Assembly: GCF_004664715.2 (NCBI RefSeq)
Contig: NC_051075.1
Coordinates: forward strand, 23,924,715 to 23,988,714
Length of the DNA stretch: 64,000 nucleotides
Direction: 5' to 3'
Origin: Peromyscus leucopus
Taxonomy: Eukaryota; Chordata; Mammalia; Rodentia; Cricetidae
In this document: piece after piece, positions 58,697-64,000 of the stretch
How the letters are laid out: every line of letters begins with the position of its first letter
How positions within the stretch are numbered: the first letter of the stretch is position 1
Position numbers and translations under genes: made by a program
Notes under the pieces: generated by a model
The model's input: only the letters and a program-made list of their open reading frames with translations
Told to the model about the DNA's origin: nothing
Database searches by the model: none

Positions 58697-59082
58697 ACAT
58701 TTATGGAGTCAAAAGGACAACTCACAGGAATCAGTTCTCTCCTGGAGGTTCCGGGGACCAAACTCCGGTTGTCAGGCTTGCTAGCAAACATCTTTACCTG
58801 CTGAGCCTGTATTCTGTTTTTTTAAATAATTTAAAAGATCACTTTTATTGAACCCTAATTATTTTTAGCCTTTTGATTGTTTTGAAACAGGGTCTTTTAT
58901 GTAGCCTAGGCTAGCCTGGAATTCACTATGTATCTCAGGATATCCTTTATTTTCCTGCCTCTCCTCTAGTGTTGGGATCATGAGTATGTACCTCTCCTGG
59001 TTTATGGGGATTGGAATCCAAGGATTTGTGCCTGCTAGGCAAGTACTCTACCAATTGGGCTACATCCTCAGCTATTTTTAGA
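58697..59082 (-). mobile_element. B3 fragment, B1 and ID fragment
   Basis: 58697-58810 (TTTACCTGCTGAGCC), 58872-59002 (TTGAAACAGGGTCTTTTATG), 59003-59082 ID (AGGCAAGTACTCTACCAATT). Confidence 0.7.
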
Positions 59083-59091
59083 TTTTTAAGA

Positions 59092-59117
59092 CACTATCTT
59101 AAATATTTAAGATAGTG
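59092..59117. repeat. 26-bp perfect palindrome
   Basis: CACTATCTTAAAT is followed directly by its exact reverse complement. It lies at the tail of an antisense B1-like fragment (59118-59195). Confidence 0.95.
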
Positions 59118-59358
59118 CCTGGCCTTAAATTTGTGGTGACCCTCTTGCTTCTGCCTATCAAGTGTTGAGAGTACAGGTACGCACCATGACACTAGATTTA
59201 TATTGTATATATTTTTCAATAATCTTGTTTTCTTTTTTAACCTTTTGTTTTTGAGCTAGAGTCTCATGTATCCCAGACTGGCCTTGAACTTATGCTGTAG
59301 CTTCCAGGCCTGCCAAAGGTCTATAGTGAGACTCTGTCTTAACAAACAAAATAACTGA
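59118..59358 (-). mobile_element. B1 fragments
   Basis: 59118-59195 antisense (GCCTGGCCTTAAATTTGTGG ... CGCACCATGACAC); 59235-59310 antisense (TTTGAGCTAGAGTCTCATG); 59313-59358 a sense tail (AGTGAGACTCTGTCTTAAC). Confidence 0.6.
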
Positions 59359-59439
59359 AGGTCTGTATGTGATAACTCAGACAAGGGATGTTCAAGTACT
59401 ATAAACTCTACAGTATCCTTTTCTTAAAACTGGTAGGGG

Positions 59440-60095
59440 TAGCCTGGTATAGTGGAGCATGCTGGGTCTTGTTGGACCCCAAACTTTAAGGTCTCAAGTG
59501 GGCGCCCCAAGAACCCAGACTCCAGTCCAGCTGATGCAATAGCATGAGGATTTATTAAGCTTCTATATAGAAGGGCAAACTCTGCTCCTAAGAGCAAGAG
59601 CCGCATCTTACTGCAGCCCCATAAGGGCTTATAAAGGAAAACCCCACAAAACCCACAAGATTACAATTCCCACACAATTTCATTTCACAAGATCATGGTC
59701 TGATCACAGAGTGATCACAGAGGGGGTACAGTTACGTCAACAGGTACATTCTTCCTGAAACCTCAAGGGGGAATATCAAGGCAGGAGTGGAGTTTACATA
59801 AAGGTCACAGTGGTCCTTCCTGGAACACCTGCAACTATCCCAGTCACAGTTGAGCACATCTCAGAAATCTTTTTACATTGTTATATGGTTGCAGGGGAGA
59901 TTGGACAATGGCTAAGTCAGGTTGCCCTTGGAACTAGATTTTTAGTTTCTCATTTCCTGGTGCTTGAAGTTTCTCTTTTCCTGAGGCTTGGGGGTGTAAG
60001 CCTGAAGGGCTAGGGTCTTTCACTGGTAATCCCAGTGTTTGGAAAGCTGAGGCAAATGACCAATTCAAGGACTACACATAGATCCTGTCTCAAAA
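59440..60095 (+). mobile_element. old B1 split by LTR
   Basis: GTAGCCTGGTATAGTGGAGC on the left and CTGGTAATCCCAGTGTTTGG ... CCTGTCTCAAAAC on the right (60023-60095) are one sense B1. Confidence 0.75.
59470..60022 (-). mobile_element. solo LTR, class I-like, second copy
   Basis: Antisense copy of 20421-20988: TGTTGGACCCCAAAC to TAGGGTCTTTCA, 553 bp, with the same TATA (GGGCTTATAAAGG antisense) and poly(A) regions. A clean 4-bp TSD is not evident (CTGG is on the right; CTGG is 4 bases away on the left). Confidence 0.9.
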
Positions 60096-60102
60096 CAATA
60101 AG

Positions 60103-60622
60103 CCAGGTTTAGTGCTGCATGTTTATAATTCTAGCATTTATGAGGTGGGGGCAGGAGGATCAGGAATTCAAGGACATCTTCCTACATAGAGTGAGTTCAA
60201 GGCTAACCTGAGCTCCTTGAGATCCTTATTTCAAAACATCATGAAATCAATTTCAACACCATGGATAGCACATTTATGACTTTTTCTCTTCTTTTACTTC
60301 TAAATTACTTGGAGGCAAAAGGCCAGAGCCAGCCTGGCAGTGGCACACGCCTTTAATCCCAGCACTGGGAGGCAGAGCCAGGCGGATCACTGTGAGTTCA
60401 AGGCCAGCCTGGGCTACAGAGTGAGTTCCAGGAAAGTCTCCAAAGCTACACAGAAACGCTGTCTCAAAAAAAAAAAGCCAGAGCCAGACAGTGGTGGCAC
60501 ATGCCTTTAATCCCAGAATTCGGAAGGCAGAGGTAGGTACATCTCTCTGAGTTCGAGGCCAGTCTGTCTACAGAGTGAGTCCCAGGACAGTCAAAGCTAT
60601 ATTAAAAAACCCTGTCTGGAAA
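60103..60622 (+). mobile_element. three B1 SINEs
   Basis: 60103-60240 (old), 60325-60470 (younger, flanked by GGCCAGAGCCA / AGCCAGAGCCA) and 60480-60622. Confidence 0.85.
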
Positions 60623-61142
60623 AGTTCCTCCCCCAAAAGGCCGGATCTCACTATTCATACATCAAAGACACCTAAAATGTTAAAATGTTAAAAAGCTATG
60701 GACATTAATACAGAAGCTACATTAACTACCTGTTTGTGTGCACATGTGATGTGTACGTGTGCATGACTGTGGAGGCCAGAGGTGAACATCCAGGGTCGTT
60801 CAACTGCTTCTCTGCCTTAGCTTTTGAGGCAGAGTTTCAGGCTGGCTTGTCTCCATCTACCCAGTGCTGGGATTACAGGTGTACCTGACTGGGTCCACAG
60901 CAAGCACCTGAGTCACCCTAGCACCCTATAGATACACTTCCAAAAGCAGATGTTCTCTATCAGCTAACTAGCTAACTAGTACTTAAACTATGAGATCAAG
61001 TGCAACCCTTACAATAGAATCAATGATCTTCAATAAACCAGCCTATCCCACCTTAGCGTCCAAGTGCTGGGTTATAGGTGTGTGCCACCACACCAGGCTT
61101 TTTATGCCTGTTATATCTATTTAACCACTGAAGGCCAGTGTT
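60623..61142. other. mostly old SINE scraps
   Basis: B3-like 60728-60825 (GTGGAGGCCAGAGGTGAAC), antisense B1 ends at 60826-60895 and 61035-61100. 60960-60985 has an AGCTAACT short repeat. Confidence 0.55.
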
Positions 61143-61745
61143 GAGGCTGGAGACTTGGCTCATCTGTTAAGAGCATTTGCTGCTCTTGCCGAGGACTTGG
61201 GCTCAGTTCCCAGCACACTGTGGCTCACAACTGTTTGTTGTTTACTCTTTTGGGGGGCCTGACACCCAAATAAATCACACATGAAGGCTTATTCTTACTT
61301 ATAAATGCCTGGCCTTAGCTTGGCTTGTTTCTTGACAGCTTTCTTTAACTTTAAATTATCCCGGCTACCTTTTGCCTCTGAGCTTTTACCTTTTTCTTAC
61401 TTCTGTAACCGTCCTTTGTTCCTTACTCTGTGGCTGGCCCCATGTCCTCCTCCTTTTCTTGCTCCCAGATTTCTCCTTCTACTTATCCTCTCTCCTGCCT
61501 CACTATTGGCTGTTCAGCTCTTTATTAGACCATCAGGTGTTTTAGACAGGCAAAGTAACATAGCTTCACAGTTACACAAATGTAACATAAACAAAAGTAA
61601 CACACCTCAAAATAACATCCCCCAACACACAACCATCTATTTACTCCTTTGCTTTCTATTTGTTTTCCTGGACACCAGGCATGCACACGGCACACACCCA
61701 TATATTCATATACATAAAATCAAAATAAAGACATCTTTAAAGGTA
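61143..61745 (+). mobile_element. B2 SINE split by LTR
   Basis: Left part 61143-61231 (GAGGCTGGAGACTTGGCTCA ... GTGGCTCACAAC); right part 61628-61745 (CACAACCATC ... CATAAAATCAAAATAAAG). Confidence 0.9.
61232..61627 (-). mobile_element. solo LTR with 6-bp TSD
   Basis: TGTTTGTTGTTTACTC to CATCCCCCAACA, 396 bp. CACAAC is at 61226-61231 and 61628-61633. On the minus strand: TGTTGGGGGATGTTATTTTG, a GGTCTAATAAAGAGC motif early, and AATAAGCC near the end. Probably an ERVL/MaLR-type or related rodent LTR. Confidence 0.85.
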
Positions 61746-61777
61746 AAGGTCTAAAACTTTACATTTACCAAGCATTT

Positions 61778-61990
61778 TCCTGGTTTTTTTTTTTCCCCCC
61801 GAGACAGGGTTTCCTTGTGTAGATTTGTGCCTAGCCCAGGCTGACCTCGAACTCACAGAGATCTGCCTGACTCTGCCTTCCGAGTGCTGGGACTAAAGGC
61901 ATGCACCACCACCTTTTTTATAAAGCATTTCCAGGACTGCCTAGCAGCACAATACCCAGATTTGATTCCCAGCACTGCAAAGCACTAAGT
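61778..61990 (-). mobile_element. B1 inserted in an ID-like fragment
   Basis: Antisense B1 61778-61915, flanked by AAGCATTTTCCTGG / AAGCATTTCCAGG. Beyond it GCCTAGCAGCACAATACC and TTGATTCCCAGCACTGC are ID-like in sense. Confidence 0.75.
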
Positions 61991-62063
61991 ATTGCTAGTT
62001 TAAAACTCAGATGCCAGATACGATAGATATTACCTTCTATATTATGGCTCAAAAAATTTCAAT

Positions 62064-62406
62064 CTTACCAAGTGTGATATTGCATATTTTTAATCCCAGC
62101 ACCCAAGAAGCAGAAACAAGCAGATCTGAGTTTGAGGCCAACTGGGTCTACACAGTGAGTTCCAGGCTGGCCAGGGTGGTAGAGGGAAACACTGTCTCAA
62201 ACGATGCAAAATTCAAACCCGTAAACCTGTGCTCTCTGAAAAGCAAGTGACGTTCCCAGGTCCTCAGTTTGTTTGTACAGGTTCTCATTTTGTAGTTCTG
62301 GCCTGGAACTTGCTATGTTACACAGGCCAGCCTCAAACTTGCCCTGATCCTCCTGTCTTAAATCTCCCGAATGCTGGGATTGGAGATTTGCACAATGACA
62401 CCAGTC
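62064..62406. mobile_element. sense B1 and antisense B1
   Basis: 62064-62205 plus strand (CCAAGTGTGATATTGCATAT ... AACACTGTCTCAAAC) and 62268-62406 minus strand (GTACAGGTTCTCATTTTGTA). Confidence 0.75.
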
Positions 62407-62463
62407 TTTTAGTAGCTTTTATAGACAGAGAAAAGTGAATGTTCATGTCATTTTGTATATTCT

Positions 62464-62582
62464 TTTTTCTCCAGGAACTGGAGTTAGACAGTTGTGAGCT
62501 GCCATATAGGTGCTGGGAATTGAACCCAGGTCCTTTGGAAGAGCAGTCAGTACTCTTAGCCACTGAGCCATCTCCCCAGCCC
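62464..62582 (-). mobile_element. short B2 with TSD
   Basis: Antisense B2 lacking most of its 3' half; the perfect 15-bp TSD CATTTTGTATATTCT is at 62449-62463 and 62584-62598. A 3'-shortened copy with a clean TSD suggests internal priming or a later deletion. Confidence 0.95.
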
Positions 62583-62654
62583 CCATTTTGTATATTCTAG
62601 CTACTACTAAATTTGCAAATAAAAGTAGTACTGAAGCACGTAAGCCCCCTCCCC

Positions 62655-62910
62655 ATTTACTTATGCGTGTGTGTATGTGGAAGTCAGAGGGCACCTTTTG
62701 GGAGTTGATTCTCCTATCCTGTGAGTTTAGGAATCAAACTCAGGATGTCAGATTCAGTGGCAAAACCTTTACCCACGGAGTCATTTAGCCAGTCCTGGGG
62801 TTTCTGCTGTAGTCTGTTTTCCACAGCCTAGGCTAGCCTAAGTATACCATAACCCTCCTGCTTCAGCCAGAGTGCTGTGATTCAGCATGTGCCACATCTG
62901 GATTAAATTT
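62655..62910 (-). mobile_element. B3-like SINE and B1 fragment
   Basis: 62655-62797 (GTGGAAGTCAGAGGGCACC) and 62805-62910 (CTAGGCTAGCCTAAG ... CAGCATGTGCCACATC). Confidence 0.65.
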
Positions 62911-63000
62911 TTTACAAGAGGGAAACCTCTCAATTAGTTTTTCACCTCAGCCGAGATTATTCCTTAATGAGAAGGCACTTTTCAAAGACCCCACAAGGGC

Positions 63001-63190
63001 CAGAGATGGGCCAGCATTAGAGCACGTGGTCTTTCAGCAGCGACATGGCAGCTAACAGCAGTTATCTGTAACTCCAGTTCCGCAGGATCGGTGGCTTTCT
63101 AACCTCTACAGGCTCAGGCCTTCACATCACACACAGACATACATGTGGGCAAAACACCCACATACATAAAACAAAAAAAATACAAACAAA
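63001..63190 (+). mobile_element. B2/B3 SINE
   Basis: CAGAGATGGGCCAGCATTAG, CTGTAACTCCAGTTCCGC, GGGCAAAACACCCACATAC. Confidence 0.8.
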
Positions 63191-63392
63191 TCTCTTTAAA
63201 ATCCCATAAACTAGCTTCTACAAAGGACCTATATGACTCTCAAGCCTATGAGGCTTTTGTCATCTGCTAAAAAGGCACATTAAATATATAATGCTGGTCA
63301 CACTATTTTAATGATGGAAAATAACAGCTGAGAGTCAGTTTAGGACGATGTCACCTGTTCTATGTCTGAAAATGCTAGAATTCCTGCAATAC
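63191..63392. other. no gene seen
   Basis: No recognised repeat in about 200 bp. Confidence 0.5.
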
Positions 63393-63665
63393 TCTTTTTT
63401 TTTTTTTTTTTTTTGGCTTTTCAATACAGGGTTTCTTCCTGTAGTTTTGATGCTGGCCTCGAACTCACAGAGATCTGCCTGGCTCTGCCTCCCCAGTGCT
63501 GGGATTAAAGGCGTGCACCACCATGCCCAGCGTTGATACTCCTTTTTAATGTCATGTAGCCCAGGCTGGCTTGGGATTCACTCTGTAGCTGGAAATGACC
63601 TTGAAATGCTGATCCTGGTTCTAAAACCTTTTGAGTGCTAAGATTTCAGATAAGCATGCATCAAG
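63393..63665 (-). mobile_element. B1 and old B1 fragment
   Basis: 63393-63535 antisense (CAATACAGGGTTTCTTCCTG, central deletion) and 63545-63665 (CATGTAGCCCAGGCTGGC). Confidence 0.8.
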
Positions 63666-63704
63666 CTTAATTCTGAAGACGAAATTTCTAAAACCTTATC
63701 TATT

Positions 63705-63882
63705 ATCATTATGTCTCTGTGTGCATGATGCGTGTGTATGCATGCACACGTGCCACTTGTAAGTGTGGAGGTCAGAGGACAACTGCAGGGCCAGTTCTCC
63801 TACACCTGTAAGTGGGAATTGAGCGCAGGCTACCAGGCTTCAGTGGCTAGTGGCTGCATCTGTCAAGTATCTCTCTGGCCCA
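63705..63882 (-). mobile_element. B3-like SINE
   Basis: TGTGGAGGTCAGAGGACAAC, GGGAATTGAGCGCAGGC, ATCTCTCTGGCCC. Confidence 0.8.
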
Positions 63883-64000
63883 GAAACAGGATTTCTAAAT
63901 GAAAGCTTATGAACTAAAATCCTGAAAAGTGCTGCAGATAATGTTGCCTCTTTAATCTATAATCTTAGTTTTCCAACTTTCAATGCTTTAAAATGGAAGT

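Overview
The window is nuclear DNA of a muroid rodent, most likely a cricetid (vole, deer mouse or hamster group; I cannot choose among them). The evidence is the repeat content. There are well over a hundred B1 copies or pieces, many with the 3' half reading AGGAAAGGCGCAAAGCTACA or AGGACAGGCACCAAAACTAC. B2/B3 copies number in the dozens, tRNA-Ala-type ID copies are present, and there are rodent L1 (Lx-like) 3' ends. One LTR family (TGCTGTGGGATGG...CTAGCTACA) looks like the mys-type elements of cricetids. No bacterial, plasmid or CRISPR features are present.

I see no complete protein-coding gene. Almost every open frame is a B1, B2, L1, LTR or simple-repeat translation. Real coding relics are the C-terminal part of L1 ORF2 at 49.69-50.5 kb, which has stops, and a shorter piece at 38.2 kb. 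Three short segments have an open frame between splice-like signals and are offered only as candidate exons: 11695-11835 (-), 21717-21831 (+) and 39570-39611 (-). One degenerate U6 snRNA pseudogene lies at 36589-36688 (-).

Layout. 0-9 kb: several LTRs (11-378, 1813-2219, about 2990-3600, 6220-6555 with primer-binding site and leader), a URR1-type hAT remnant and an L1 3' end. 9-19 kb: dense SINEs, a composite LTR-like repeat at 15.6 kb and L1 tails. 19.4-21.4 kb: an ancient L1 split by three successive LTRs. 21.4-24 kb: sparse sequence with an LTR-like stretch. 24.1-27.2 kb: a four-deep nest in which an old LTR-like repeat contains a minus-strand LTR, which contains a mys-like provirus-shaped element, whose primer-binding site contains a B1 with a GGC expansion. 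28.2-28.8 kb: a 21 x 28-bp minisatellite grown from a B1. 30-40 kb: SINEs separated by single-copy stretches, the U6 pseudogene and L1 ends. 41.1-41.5 kb: a 17 x 21-bp minisatellite. 46.7-48.3 kb: an LTR with a triplicated poly(A)-signal block and an L1 3' UTR. 48.3-49.1 kb: the longest repeat-poor stretch. 49.7-51.2 kb: an L1 split by a second composite LTR-like repeat. 54.5-55.0 kb: a solo mys-like LTR followed directly by an ID element. 55.6-58.7 kb: an L1 3' UTR and a long minus-strand ERV-like repeat. 59.5-60.0 and 61.2-61.6 kb: two solo LTRs.

The window is best read as intergenic or deep intronic DNA built by repeated insertion; target-site duplications (TSDs) let the order be read in several places. 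Repeat family names are recalled, not looked up. Element edges without a TSD are good to roughly 5-15 bases. In this annotation 'type 1' and 'type 2' ACACCATGACC repeats are two related rodent LTR-like families (type 1 starts TGTCAACTTGAC in sense; type 2 starts TGTGGTGGTTTG in sense; both end near the motif GGTTTCTATTGCTGTG read in antisense).
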